Origin: Fusarium oxysporum f. sp. lycopersici 4287
Taxonomy: Eukaryota > Ascomycota > Sordariomycetes > Hypocreales > Nectriaceae
Assembly (NCBI RefSeq): GCF_000149955.1
Contig: NC_030994.1
Span: forward strand, 1,785,815-1,849,814
Length of the DNA stretch: 64,000 bases
Direction: 5' to 3'
Positions 1 through 11,354 of the stretch are shown one piece after another. The first letter of the stretch is position 1, and every line of letters begins with the position of its first letter. The translations under genes and the position numbers were made by a program. A model generated the notes under the pieces. That model did no database searches, was not told where the DNA came from, and worked only from the letters and a program-made list of their open reading frames with translations.

Positions 1-1
1 G

Positions 2-799
2 TTCGGAAGGACTGAGGATGAGATGAACGGCGGTTTGAACGCCGCCGCAGCAGCAGAGACTGACCGCCAAACCGCCATATCAAATTTACAGTATCCTAGC
101 GTTATCCAAGCAGATGCCGACCCTCGGTCATCCACTTCAAGCTCCAAGTCGGGGCCACCCTCGGTTCTCACAGGAGTTGAGACTGCCCACGAGACACTCA
201 CCCCTGAATCGCGACATACGCCAATCGAACGGAGCGCATCTACCGAACCAAGCGGTAACGCCTTTGCCGCTATCAGGGATGGGATTGCAGGTCTCAATCT
301 AGGCAAGGGAATGCTGGGGCAATTTACAAATACTGGCGAGTCAGCGTCGTCGTCAAGTTCGGCTCCCGCACCAGCTCGTAGCGACCAGGAGCTACGTGAG
401 ATGATATAGAAGGTCATGTTTCCAGAGTCGGATCCTGGCCCTTACTTGATTGTCGAGACCCATGAATCCGTGCGACACTGTTGTCCCTGGCTACACCCGC
501 CCGTAGCACCGCCGCTTCTGACAACAGAGTCTGACGCACCGTCAACGCTTGAGCGCTGCAGCTTCTACAGTGTACCCAGCGATCTCAGTGGAGAGTGGGA
601 GTATATCAAGCGGCGCGACTCTGAGTCTTTGGGCCTTCACTCAAGACTTAACTCCATTGATAGTCTCCAGCCCGATGCGGGCCTGTCGACGCCGTGTCAC
701 TCTCCAACTATTGAAATGCCAAAACCTGTGGCAAAGCTTGAGAGAGTCCTCTTCAAATCTGATGGGCAGAGGCGTGCGATGGCAAATTCCGATATGTAA
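2..799 (+). CDS. Partial Ser/Pro-rich disordered protein, in-frame TAG at 407-409
   Basis: The frame is open from the window edge, so the 5' end is missing. It reads Ser/Thr/Ala-rich low-complexity sequence, then a more ordered stretch (MFPESDPGPYLIVETHE, then a Cys/Trp/Pro-rich part), ending at 799. I do not recognise the family. A TAG at 407-409 interrupts the frame, and the same frame resumes at once with protein-like sequence for another 130 codons. Three readings are possible. A 48-nt intron at 378-425 (GTAGCG...TTTCCAG) would remove the stop in frame, but its donor is poor. A better donor (GTGAGA, 396) would leave a 30-nt intron, which is too short. Otherwise the TAG is real: a nonsense allele, a sequencing error, or a stop edited in mRNA. 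The gene converges on FRS1. Confidence 0.45.
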
Positions 800-1328
800 G
801 CATAGCATTCGGATTCATGATGTCTGAGTTCTCACACTTGGTTTCCTGATTTACACATGCGGACGTTTTTGTTGGCGCTAGAGGCAGTATCATGAGCCGG
901 CTCTGGCGTTTAACTTGAGTGGTGATTACATTCTGATTTTGCGCCAATCACGCGGTACACGGCGAGGGCTTAGACAGCAATAGACTCCTTCAAGACTACG
1001 TGAATTAGGTAGGTAGTTATAGAGTGTAGTAAATCAAAACCTTCGGTTAACTCATAAGTTCAACATTCGGCCTTGCTTGGTTTCTTCTTTATTTTTGTCT
1101 ATCTTGTAAAGTCATCCTAGTTATGGAAACGTGTTTGTTCACATTGAATCATATCCACTTGATTTCGTTGCGTCCGTAGCCCTTTTTTGCTGCTCTAACC
1201 CTCGTGTTGTAGGTTTTCTTTAGACTCTTTGACATTACAGGAAGACCTCTAGATTGATCTCGAGAGTGCTGACAGGGTATCTATGAATATGTTAGCGATG
1301 TCACGTCGATACTGGTCGGCATGGGGGC
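800..1328. other. Intergenic, convergent 3' flanks
   Basis: This stretch lies between the convergent ends of the partial gene and FRS1. I see no coding signal. It contains a GGTAGGTAG copy near 1007-1016 of a motif that recurs in the intergenic DNA of this window. Confidence 0.6.
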
Positions 1329-3224
1329 TCACTTCAAATCAAACTTCTCCAACACGGTAGGGTGCAAGATGCCGAATTCGCCAATGCGTCTCTCTTTTCC
1401 ACCAAGACGGAGATATACGGAAGCAGCATGGCCAGCGAAGAAGGTGGCATCGTCAAGCTCCTCAATCCAGTAACCATCAGGCTTGCTGGGGTTCTCCTTT
1501 ACTTCAAAATCGACACTCTTGCCAGAAAGACCCTCCTCGTGGGTGAGGAAAGCAGTTCGAAGCATGAGAAGAACACGATCAAGCAGGCCATGGACCACCT
1601 CGAAACCGCTTGTTCGGCCGTACCAGGCGGCGGCGAAATGTCGCTCGTTACGAGCCTTGCGTTCTTGAGACTCATCCTTGAAGACAACGTCAGAGACCTC
1701 AAAGATCTTCATGGGCACGCTGTGGCCCTTGTTCTCGCGAATGGTCTTGAGAAGGCCAGGCAGAAGAGTTGATCGCACAACCTGATACTCGGCGGTCTTG
1801 GGGTTGGCCAGACGTACGACGGTATTTCCGTCATCCTTGCGGTTTAGCCAAGCGAAGTTCTCATCGTGACTACACAAGATCAGGGGCATAACCTCACTCC
1901 AGCCAGCAACGGCGGCCTCGATTCGGATAATATCACTGAGCTTGTTGACCAGCAGGGGGGCACCAACAGTAGCACTTCGTGAAGGAGCAGTACGAGGAAG
2001 GTTGTTGTATCCGTAGCACACAGCAAGATCTTCCATCACGTCACATTGATGAAGGACATCAGCTCGGGTTGGGGGAATAGCAACCTCGAGGATGTTGGAA
2101 TCTTTTGTTGAAGGTGTAGAGGTGTAAGACATCTTGGAGAGAAGCTTGCACAGGCTCTCGGGAGACTCAGTGAGCCCAGTGCAGCTGTTGAGGTAGTCGA
2201 TTTCAACCTCAGCAACTCTGGGCTTCAGGTTAGGAGTGACTCGGGTTTGGTTGTTATGGTCGGAATTGATCTGGACGGGCTCGACAGTGAAGGGCTCAGA
2301 GCAGTACATGGAGAACATGGTAACCATGATGTCGGTGACGATGTCGAGTTTGGTGAGGTCGGTGGCAGTGATCTCAATAAAGACGTTGGTGGTGTCAAGT
2401 GTAATCTTGGAGTGATCACCGTTGATAATTGGAGGAAGGGAACAGACAACACGGTTGGAGTCGTAGATCGCAGGGTAGACTGGTGAGTCGCGAATGATGT
2501 GGAGGAAGCGGCCCAGGTGCTTGTCATTCTCATAGAAGTTCATCAACTCGGCAGAGTCCATCTCCTTGGTCTGGTTCAAGGGGATGAACTTTATATCCTT
2601 GGGGGGGAGGGCCTCATAGGTGAAGGGACCTTTAATAGTATCATAGTCGTGGGTACCAATGGAGACTAGTGTTCGGTTTCGAGCAAGATTCTGGTGAAGC
2701 TTGTCTTGTAGAGAGATGAAGGACTCGTATCGGCTCTTGTCGAACTTGATATTGCGGAGGATAGCGCCAGAGACATATGGCCGGACCTGCTCAGCTTCGG
2801 GCTTGACGGTGATTGACTCAAGCTTGCCGCTTGCGGGCTCGACTATACGGTACTTGGGAGGCTCAATGCGTCCACGGAAGATATTGAGATTGGTGACAAT
2901 ACCCTCGAAGCAGAGCATATCATATCGGTTGGCGGGAATCTCAATCTTGAGCTGAGGAGGCTCCTGTTCGCCGTTTACAATTGGACGCTCATCATTCTCA
3001 GTATCCTCGTCAAGCTCGATACCGAACTCGAAGCAAAGGTCCTCAAACTCCTCGGTCGTGAATCTGTTTTAAGAGGAACAAGAGCTGTCAGCACACGTAT
3101 AGAGAGACCTGGGGCGCGAAGTCGGAGAGCTCATGGTGGGGGTTGAGATGAACAAGGAGGGGCATTCGCACTTTTGACCGAGGGCTTCGTAAAGCTTGTA
3201 CTTGTCGACGGAAATGGTAGGCAT
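1329..3224 (-). CDS. FRS1: Phenylalanyl-tRNA synthetase beta subunit, cytosolic
   Basis: Beta chain of the alpha2beta2 cytosolic PheRS, which charges tRNA-Phe. It has two exons: 3172-3224 and 1329-3063. The 108-nt intron (donor GTGCGA, acceptor AAACAG) joins in frame to give GQKFTTEEFEDLCFEFG, the typical eukaryotic N-terminus. The start is MPTISVDKYKLYEALG. The product is 595 aa, the same length as yeast FRS1. The first third carries the B1/B3-B4-like region (NRYDMLCFEG, then the editing-domain-like part). The middle holds the B5-type DNA-binding fold (PPTRADVLHQCDVMEDLAVCYGYNN). The C-terminal half is the catalytic-like core that pairs with the alpha chain, ending GEFGILHPTVLEKFDLK. It is divergent from TPD3 across 1.6 kb. 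No damage is seen. Confidence 0.96.
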
Positions 3225-4806
3225 GATGAAGCGGAGCCTCGAGCCTTGTTTGGTAAATTGTCCTTTTTCCGAAGAATCAGAGGCGAGAGGTGAGATTTCC
3301 GTCGAGCGTCGGACGTGGATTTGGGCGTGGATTGTACTGAGTCACAGGAAATTTTGGGGATGTAGGTAGTTCGGGTTGCATGCGACGATGCGATACTCGG
3401 GTACTCGACAAGACGCAGGGCCATAGTGCGCTGTGACGGTACCCCTCTAGCGGATTGGGTTTGGCGGGGTAAAAAGGGCGGATCATCTATACTCCATTCC
3501 CGACAAACTGTCAGGTACCGAGAAGCTTGCTTGAACTTCCAGTTCTTAATAGATAAGGTACCTGATGCCAGTGAGTTGACATTACAAGAACTGGCAGTTT
3601 ATCCGGTAAATTAGACTACGTTAGACATCTTACCTTTGATCATGAACGACCATCTTGTCTGCATGGCACTCATCAACCTAAACCCAAGGTAAGTTGACAA
3701 ACCAACAATAATACCGAGCTCGAACAGCTCTGAAACAATGTATTGTTGCGTCGAGAATTTGTCAAGGCCATTAGCTACCTACGCAGCCAAATTCCAAACA
3801 TCAAATATATGCATAATGATGTCTGCACTGAGCTGGGAGTGGCGGGGCTTGGAGTTCAAGATTTCAAGGCTTGATCAGATATGATAGTGACGTCGGATGC
3901 GATCCTACAGAACCGATGCATCCTCAGAAGGTTTAATTTTTGTGCTCATACCCGTCCCGCGTGAACCGCAAGTACGCTCTCGGACATTGGTAAAGACGAT
4001 ATCGGTTCTGGTCTCAGTCTTGGCTTCAAATATAATATTGCCATCCCCAGATTCAAGCCACAATGTACCTGAAGCGCCCTGACCGAAGGTGAGACTGAAA
4101 AGAGCTTGCCCCTCAAAAATCCATGTTCTCAGGGAAATGAGGAGCCACTTTGACCCCACTTCAGCCACATCTGAGCTACCATCCAGCCAGAGCTGCCCTG
4201 TCTGCGCTGTTCGCCCGGGGCATTGGGCGGTTGCCCCTCTCCAAGGCAGCGTTCCTAACAGGGCATCGGTCGCTGAACAACGAAGCATCGAAGTGAAGTG
4301 AAGCAACCTAACAATACTGCACCAGCCTCACTCACCTCCACTGACCAGCCGGCGAGAGACAAACATCCAGCTGCCTCTCCACATCCACCCTCTTCTCCCT
4401 CCCTCATCTATCGATTCACATGTCCACATCTCAAAACCTCGACAACCTTGCTGATTTAGGCCACGGATTTACCCCTTTAACTCTGCATCCAGAGTAACCC
4501 ATTTTCTCTGCGCTGAGCGTATCTTACAGCTCTTAACCCCCCCTGCGTGACCTCGTCTGTGGCTCTCGTCTTTCAGCCAAAAATCGTGTGTTGGGACTCC
4601 TCAGCGCAAATCATTGCATCACCCACCAGCACAGCACAGCACAGCACCACTACCACTACCACTACCACTACCACTACCACTACCACACGCGATCCACCCG
4701 CAACCGCCAACCTTCCTCTCCCTCCCTCCTAACGATCATCTCGACTCATCTCGGACGCTGCCACTCATTTTCCTGATAAATCCGCGATCTTACCGCCCCG
4801 CTCGCC
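3225..4806. other. Divergent promoter and leader region, FRS1 / TPD3
   Basis: This is the shared upstream region of FRS1 (leftward) and TPD3 (rightward). The TPD3 side, from about 4320, is pyrimidine- and CA-rich, as expected of a leader. Open frames here (for example 3905-4306, minus strand) look compositional and have no recognisable domain, so I do not call them. Confidence 0.55.
4628..4686. repeat. Tandem repeat: ACAGC units, then CACTAC units
   Basis: About three ACAGC units run into about seven perfect CACTAC hexamers. They lie in the probable 5' leader of TPD3, 121-179 bases before its ATG. This is a microsatellite that is probably length-variable between strains. Confidence 0.85.
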
Positions 4807-7139
4807 ATGGCTGACGCGCCCAACTCTGGCGATGAGCTGTACCCTATCGCCGTCCTTATTGACGAGCTGAAGGTATGCTAGATTTGGCGGTGACGCCACG
4901 CTCCATCCCAACGCTTCCCCTTCCTGCGTGGTTGTCTTATCGCCAAGAAGCGAACAATTACACGTTCATTACTGACGCTCGATTCCTCTCCAGCACGATG
5001 ATGTTTTGCTCCGTCTCAACGCCATCCACCGTCTCTCGACCATTGCTCTCGCTCTCGGCGCTGAACGAACCCGTGAGGAGCTTATCCCCTTCCTCGATGG
5101 TCAGTCTTCGATTAGCTCTCCCGCTTACCAATATGCGCTTTAAAAGCAAAGACGTCTCCTAACCTTGATACTATGCAGAGTCCGTGGAGGATGAAGATGA
5201 GGTCCTTGTTGCCCTGAGCGAGGAGCTTGGCGGCTTTGTCGAGTATGTCGGCGGTTCCCAGTGGGGTCACGTTCTGCTGTCTCCCCTCGAGAACCTCGCT
5301 TCTATCGAGGAGCCCGTCGTTCGCGACAAGGTAAACGAACACGCCGTTTTCTTTAATCGCCCTTCCTGACGCTGACTGTCAATGCAGGCCGTCGAGTCCC
5401 TGAACAAGATTTGCACCGAGCTTTCTTCTCAACAAGTCGAGGAATATTTCATTCCCCTCACAATTCGCCTCGCCAAGGCCGATTGGTTCACATCAAAGGT
5501 TTCGGGATGCGGCCTCTTCACAACTCCTTATAACAAAGTCTCCCCACCCGTCCAAGAGCAGCTGCGCCAGCAGTTTGGCCTGCTGGTTCACGATGAGACA
5601 CCCATGGTCCGTCGCCAGGCTGCCACCAATCTCGCCAAGTTTGTCAAGGAGATGCCCGCCACCATCGTTGTCGACGAAATGATACCCCTCTTCCAACACC
5701 TCGCGCAAGATGATCAGGATAGCGTCCGATTACTCACAGTCGAGGTTCTCATCTCTATTGCCGAAGCCGTTCCCCAAGGAGCAACAGGCCAGCCATGGTG
5801 TGTTGCTGACAGCTCTACGCAATTTGATAGAGGACAAGAGTTGGAGAGTCCGATACATGATCGCAGATCGGTTTGAGAAGGTTCACAATACCTGCCACTT
5901 CTTATTGTCGTTGCTGATGCTAATTTTTACAGATTGCTAAGGCGGTAGACGAGGAGGTTGTTTCTAGAGACCTCGTTCCCGCATTCGTAAAACTTCTCAA
6001 GGACAACGAGGCCGAGGTACGAACCGCTATTGCTGGCCAGATTCCCGGCTTCTGTGCTCTTGTGGATCGTAACGTGCTCCTCAACGACATCATGGGCAGC
6101 ATTGAGGATCTTGTCTCGGATACATCCCAACATGTCCGTGCTGCGCTTGGTACCCAGATCAGTGGCCTGGCTCCTATCCTTGGAAAGCAAGAGTACGTCA
6201 GTCAGTCTTTGCGAACAGGGCCTCGATTCTAATTTCCCTCTCAGAACTATCGACCACCTTCTCCCCATGTTCCTCCAGATGCTTAAGGACGAGTTCCCGG
6301 AGGTTAGGCTCCACATCATCTCCAAGCTTGAGCTCGTGAACCAAGGTCAGTCGCAGAACTCATCATGTATGATATGAAGCTGACGTAATGCAGTCATTGG
6401 TATCGACCTCCTCTCACAGTCACTTCTTCCCGCAATTGTACAACTCGCCGAGGATAAGCAATGGCGAGTAAGACTTGCGATTATCGAGTACATCCCTCTC
6501 CTCGCCAGTCAACTGGGCGTTCAATTCTTCGATGAGAAGCTCAGCAATTTGTGCATGGGCTGGCTGGGAGATACCGTTTTCTCTATCCGTGAAGCCGCTA
6601 CTCACAACCTGAAGAAGCTCACTGAGGTCTTTGGTGTTGAGTGGGCAAGCGAAGCTATCATCCCCAAGGTTATGGCTATGGGTAACCACCCTAACTACCT
6701 TTACAGGATGACCACCTGTTTTGCTATTTCGGTGATTATTGCCCTTTCCTGAAACTGTGAGCCCAAACTGACTCTTTTACAGACATTGGCGAGCGTTGTG
6801 AGCATGGATGTGATTGCCAAGTCGATCCTCCCTATGCTCGACAAGCTGGTCACTGACGATATCCCCAACATCCGTTTCAACGTGGCCAAGACATACCGCG
6901 TCCTCATCAATGTGCTTCGACGTCTGCCAGACGAGGGTACCCTGTATGATCTGGAGAAGCAGGGCAGTGAGATCACACCGTCGCCTCGGGGCTCGGAGCT
7001 GATCCAACAAAGAGTTGTTCCTAACCTGGAGAAGTTGCAAAAGGACGACGACGTGGATGTGCGATACTTTGCGACGACAGCAGCTGCCGAGATCTCGGGA
7101 CCCATTGCTGGCGGGGAGCCTATGAATACATCGCCATAG
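4807..7139 (+). CDS. TPD3: PP2A scaffold (A/PR65) subunit, HEAT-repeat protein; 1-bp frameshift in assembly
   Basis: Scaffold of protein phosphatase 2A, holding the catalytic and regulatory B subunits. It has eight exons: 4807-4872, 4994-5099, 5179-5330, 5388-5880, 5933-6192, 6245-6345, 6394-6731 and 6783-7139. The first residues are [26 protein letters not shown] repeats fill the protein, with hallmark segments such as [16 protein letters not shown] and [22 protein letters not shown]. Exon 4 contains one base too many in the CCCC run at 5772-5775. Up to EAVP the frame is right; after it, [17 protein letters not shown] reads only in the +1 frame. With one C removed, all splice phases agree and the product is about 623 aa, normal for fungal Tpd3. 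The gene is essential and conserved, so I take the indel as an assembly error. Confidence 0.93.
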
Positions 7140-7603
7140 ATGAGAGACGTAATGAAGCAATAATCATTGTCGAGACAGATTTTGTCTGCTTTTTGTTTTG
7201 TCCCGTCCATATCGCTACAGAAAGAGAGAAAGACAAACAGAAGCTATGAAGTCGTACGTTGCATAGTAGAAGCTACTAGTTGGAGCTGGACATTGCTGCG
7301 CTGAGTTGAGTCAAGATGAGAAAGGGGAATGTTCTGCAAAATATGCGATACACAAAAGCTTGATGCGGAGCCTCTGAAAGGGGTAAGGAGACGGACTCAG
7401 ATGAAGCTTTGGGATCACGAAAATGGGGAGGAGTCCAAGAGGGATAGTCCAAGCATTGACACGAGTCCAAATACCATTGTATGATACAACAAGAGCTCTC
7501 AGAGGTGAATGATATTGACTGTTTAGAATAGGTGCTGGAGCCAGCACAGAGTGATGATGGGTATCTTTTTTTTGTTCTTCAAACTACACTGCATCTATAT
7601 CTT
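7140..7603. other. Intergenic, convergent 3' ends of TPD3 and EFM4
   Basis: This holds the 3' untranslated regions of two convergent genes. I see no further gene. Confidence 0.6.
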
Positions 7604-8411
7604 TTATACCCTGCGGAAGCAGAGCGTACTGATTGTTTGGCCTTTGTGGCCTCCAAAGCTGAAGGAACGATATTCAACTCTGCCAACGACTTGGAACCCT
7701 TCTTCGCTGGTCTTTTCGAACCAGCCTCTCAACTCCGTCTCGGTCCAGTTGCAGCTTGTCACCAAGAAGACGCCACCCTTTCGAACAAGGGGTAACACTC
7801 GCTCTCGATAACATTCACATAGCCGTCGTCCTTGGGCATCTTTCTCGTCGCTTAGAGAGATGGCATCGAAGGTACCCTTGTCCAGTACCACATCCCAGCC
7901 CTCGGTCTGCTCGCCGTTGAGGACAGGGCTGTATGGTCCAGCTATAAGATCCCACTCTTCGAATTCGACAGGCTTCTCAAGGTCGTCTTTTGTGGTGGCA
8001 ATTTGTCTCGCGAGTGCAATGCTTTGGGGGCTGTAGTCCACGCCAAGAGCTCGTGCAGACCAATCCTCTTCGCGCAGGGAGAAGAGAAGAGAACCGTTGC
8101 CGCAGCCAAGATCGAGAAAGGTGGTGGTGTCGTGGGAGAGGACAGGCGAGTCTGGGTCAGAGGGGTCAAGCAGACCGTCTAGGAACTCAAGGATCTTTGC
8201 TTCAGCATCTGAATCGTCAAACCAAACAGTTCCGATGTCGGAGGGATCAGCGGTGTGGTTTGTTATCTCATTCGTGTAAAGGTCATCCCAGCTGTAGGGG
8301 CAGAGTGTTAGTTGCAGTTCGAAAGAGACAGGCGAAGGGAGATGGTAGGTACTATTGTTTTGTGCCAAGCTTTGACGGCTCAAGGTGCTGGGGCTTTTCG
8401 TTTGAGGACAT
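7604..8411 (-). CDS. EFM4: Protein-lysine N-methyltransferase Efm4 (METTL10 family)
   Basis: SAM-dependent methyltransferase; yeast Efm4 modifies a lysine of elongation factor EF1A. There are two exons: 8353-8411 (MSSNEKPQHLEPSKLGTKQ) and 7604-8291. The 61-nt intron (GTACCT...CTACAG) is phase 2 and rebuilds the YWDDLYTNE signature that opens this family. The product is 248 aa. The SAM-binding motif I reads FLDLGCGNGSLLFSL, followed by the acidic GVDYSPQSI loop. The post-I motif WDVVLDKGTFDAISL is typical of the METTL10/Efm4 group. The C-terminus ends STLCFRRV. It is a single-domain, probably cytosolic enzyme. The family call is firm; the substrate is inferred from yeast and human members. Confidence 0.92.
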
Positions 8412-9382
8412 TGTGGAAGAGTTGTTTTGGGCTTCGAGAGGAATGAAGCTATTCAGGATCTTTTGATCCATTGACATTAACAATGACAATGATGGTATAT
8501 TTTGTGGTGGGGGTATCGAAGAAATGTCCAAAAGGAGCAGGCGGTGAAGGTGGGGTAATTCTTCATGTGCTACCTTAAGGTACAGGCGCAGGTACCTTCT
8601 CAGAAACCTGAAAGTGTAACGTATAGACTATAGGAGATGTCCATGATAGATTTAGGTAAGGTAGTGTTCATACACACCGAGTCAAGGCATTCAAAATCCA
8701 TCAAACATGTCACAAATTCTCTCAGAAGAGTTTTAGTAGTAGGGCAGAACCTGAGAACTAAAGTTCTTGCGGACACTTCTTAAGTATAAATCTCATACCT
8801 TGAGGATATAGAGACTAGTCATATACAGGCAGACAGACGTTGCTGATGAATTTGATAGAGTTGGTTGATCACCAGGTACTGTAGATTGGTTCTAGCATGG
8901 CGTCAAGCTCTTGAGATGTAATGGATCCCCTCAACTACCCATTGTCAGGTACTTCTGGAACGCAACATGTGCAACAATGTGTATACCTGCCGCAACAGCT
9001 TCAACAGCAATCCCACAACCCAAGCAGATCAAATCCGATGGATCGTGTAGACGAGCAGGCCTATCCCTACTCTGGCCTTGGAGGACCACATGATCCTTTT
9101 CCGTCCATGAGAGAGGGATGACCGATAGCCGTCCCTGTATGAGTATTTATCATTCGATCATCATGATCATGAATACCTTATTCCTGATATCAACCGCACC
9201 GCAAAATCATGCAAGTTTCCAAACACCAGGCCCCGTATAAGTTAAAAGTTCGTTCGTCTTGTCGCGACGATGGTTATCACTCGTCCAATCAATTACCGGA
9301 CGAGTAACGTAACAGCAAAGCCCCATAAGCAATATGTGTGTATGTATGAATGTGAGAAACAGAACCATAAATCAAGCCGAGC
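8412..9382. other. Intergenic between EFM4 5' end and TIF6 3' end
   Basis: Upstream flank of EFM4 and downstream flank of TIF6. It contains several GGTA/TACC motif copies (8570-8600, 8652-8664). The only protein-like frame is the small one listed at 8921-9121. Confidence 0.55.
8921..9121 (+). CDS. Possible small Gln/Pro-rich ORF, 66 aa
   Basis: A complete ATG-to-TGA frame begins MDPLNYPLSG, has a Gln-rich middle (YLPQQLQQQ) and an Asp/Pro-rich end. The composition looks protein-like, resembling the disordered tail of a transcription factor. There is no domain, no obvious intron and no recognisable family. It lies alone between two minus-strand genes. It could be a small gene, a relic exon, or chance. 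Confidence 0.2.
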   Translation: MDPLNYPLSGTSGTQHVQQCVYLPQQLQQQSHNPSRSNPMDRVDEQAYPYSGLGGPHDPFPSMREG

Positions 9383-10348
9383 TTAGTAGAAAGACTCGAC
9401 CATGGTGTCCTTCATGCTCGTGTTGATGTTGCTGGGGCCCTGGCCCTCGCCGAGACGGAACACACTCTCGATAACGCTGAGCTCAGTGGCAGTTGTGTCG
9501 AGACCAGTCACGGCGAGCCAGTCGTTGACGACCATTCCAGCGCCAACAACGTTAGAACCACGGTTGACACTACCGGCGACGAGAGGAACCTGAAGCAAGC
9601 TGGACAATTCGTCCTGATCTTGGATAGGAGTCTTGGGATGCACGAGACCACCCTGGTTAGACAAGCTCATGTAGCTGCCCACCAGGACATTGTCTGCGAC
9701 AGTCTGACGGAACACTTCCACGCCGAGGACATCTGCAATAATCTCTTCTGTTTCACGTTCCAAATCAGGGTGCACGAGAGCGATGTGATCGTTTGTGACG
9801 ATGACGTTTCCGAGAGCTGACAAGCGCTCCTCGATACGCTGGATACGGACTGAATCGGGAAGCGAATTTCTCAAGTGCTGCAGCTCCTGGTCGGTTGTGG
9901 TTGTGGGAACGAGAAGACCCTTACGGTTGCCAGCGGTCATACGGCCAATGATACGGGTACCAGCGATTGTGGTTCGCACAGTAGGAATGATATCTTGGAG
10001 TTCGGCTTCAAAGACACTGCAAGATGTCAGCATGAAACTCGTCGTCAAAGATGGGTGAGAGGGCTTTACCTGTAGAAGTTCTCACTGGCACCGAGAGCCA
10101 CGAGGGCGTAAGAGTTGGTCAAGGTGGAAAAGACACCGACCCTGGAGATTTCAGGTTAGCATAGAGTTCTGATCTTTCAATCTCATACCATTGTACAGCA
10201 AGGCATATCGTCCATATAGATGGATATGCGCCGCATAAGAAAAGGCGGGGGCGGGGTTCTTGAGGCACAGGGAGCTTCAATCGCCAGAAGAAAAGACAAC
10301 AAAGATGACATACTCGTTGGAGTTCTCAAATTGAGCGCGGACGGCCAT
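9383..10348 (-). CDS. TIF6: Eukaryotic translation initiation factor 6 (ribosome anti-association factor)
   Basis: eIF6 binds the 60S subunit, is needed for its biogenesis and blocks premature joining to 40S. Three exons are supported: 10314-10348 ([11 protein letters not shown]), 10070-10141 ([20 protein letters not shown]) and 9383-10016 ([15 protein letters not shown] onward). The introns are 172 and 53 nt. The product is 246 aa, against about 245 in other eukaryotes. The repeated pentein-fold segments are clear ([20 protein letters not shown], then [17 protein letters not shown]). Deep conservation makes this one of the safest calls in the window. The 5' leader on the minus strand is AT- and pyrimidine-rich (10440-10540). 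Confidence 0.97.
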
Positions 10349-11354
10349 GATTGCTGAAGTGTTCTGGGTCGTGCAAGTCGTAGAGTCTATAATTTTGGAG
10401 GTTTGGTGTAGTTGAAGATTGAAGTTATCGCAGAGTGGATGCTCGTCGTAGGTTTTTTTTTTCCTTCGTCTGGTTGGTTTTGCTTTCTTGCCCCTCCTTC
10501 TTCTGTTTTTTTGGGGCGGGGGAGCTCTCGCCGCTATTTATGTAATGCGGTTTCTGGATCAGATAGTGGAGCTCAGGCAGTCAGCAACTAAAAGTTGTCA
10601 CTAAAATTGCTCTCAGCACGTCTGAAAACAGTAATGAGCCTGATGACTCACTGAAGCAAATTGCTAAGGAACCTCGCCACTATGGATTGAGCGGGTAAGA
10701 TGAAAGGGACCCTGCTTAAATCAACAAGGTATATGGATATTTGTTACATGTGGGATGACTCCTTTGAAAGGAAATGACTCCTTGGCCGTTCATTAAGCAA
10801 CTTCCAGAAGTTAGGTACCTTATCCCAAGGATCTATCAACCTCGTAGAATTCAGCCCTAGGTAGGTCCTTAGCACGTAGCTTGGACCCTTCGACTCATCT
10901 CGCATCAAGTCCAAATACGGTAAGTGATTATATCATCCATCCTGCTCCAGGTCAAGCACCTTCATCATACTCAAATAACGTGATTCGGAGCCTTTTCATG
11001 ACTCTAAACTTAATTTGTATATGCAGCCAGATGCCAAAAGGGAAATCCTTGTCGCATCATGAACTGCTCGTCTCATGGTAACATGTATTTACACAGAACA
11101 AAATAAGGGTCCGCATCCAGTATCCCTAAAAAAAAAAAAAAACCATCATCATGCCGTTCGTGATCCTTTGTCCCATCTTGCCCTGTTCGGGTCATGTTGC
11201 CACAAACCCTTATGACCTCCCAGTCAACTCTCGGGCCCTCATTCTCTCTCCGGATATCTACTGTCGCCTCGCCATTCACCCAACGCATGGCGCTCATTTC
11301 TCGCTTCCCTGAGCTTCATCGTAATAGAGTTATCAATACTCAAAGTACTTGTCC
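10349..11354. other. Intergenic: TIF6 promoter and downstream flank of the coiled-coil gene
   Basis: Upstream DNA of TIF6, with homopolymer T/C tracts near 10450-10515, and the 3' flank of the next minus-strand gene. A poly(A) tract lies at about 11128-11141. I see no gene. Confidence 0.55.

Noticed and set aside
396..425. 30-nt intron (GTGAGA...CCAG) as explanation of the TAG at 407
   Set aside because: The donor is good, but 30 nt is well below the minimum spliceosomal intron size seen here (43 nt).
3905..4306. 133-codon minus-strand frame between FRS1 and TPD3
   Set aside because: No domain, no ordered pattern, and it lies across the probable promoter of TPD3. It is best explained as chance in GC-balanced DNA.
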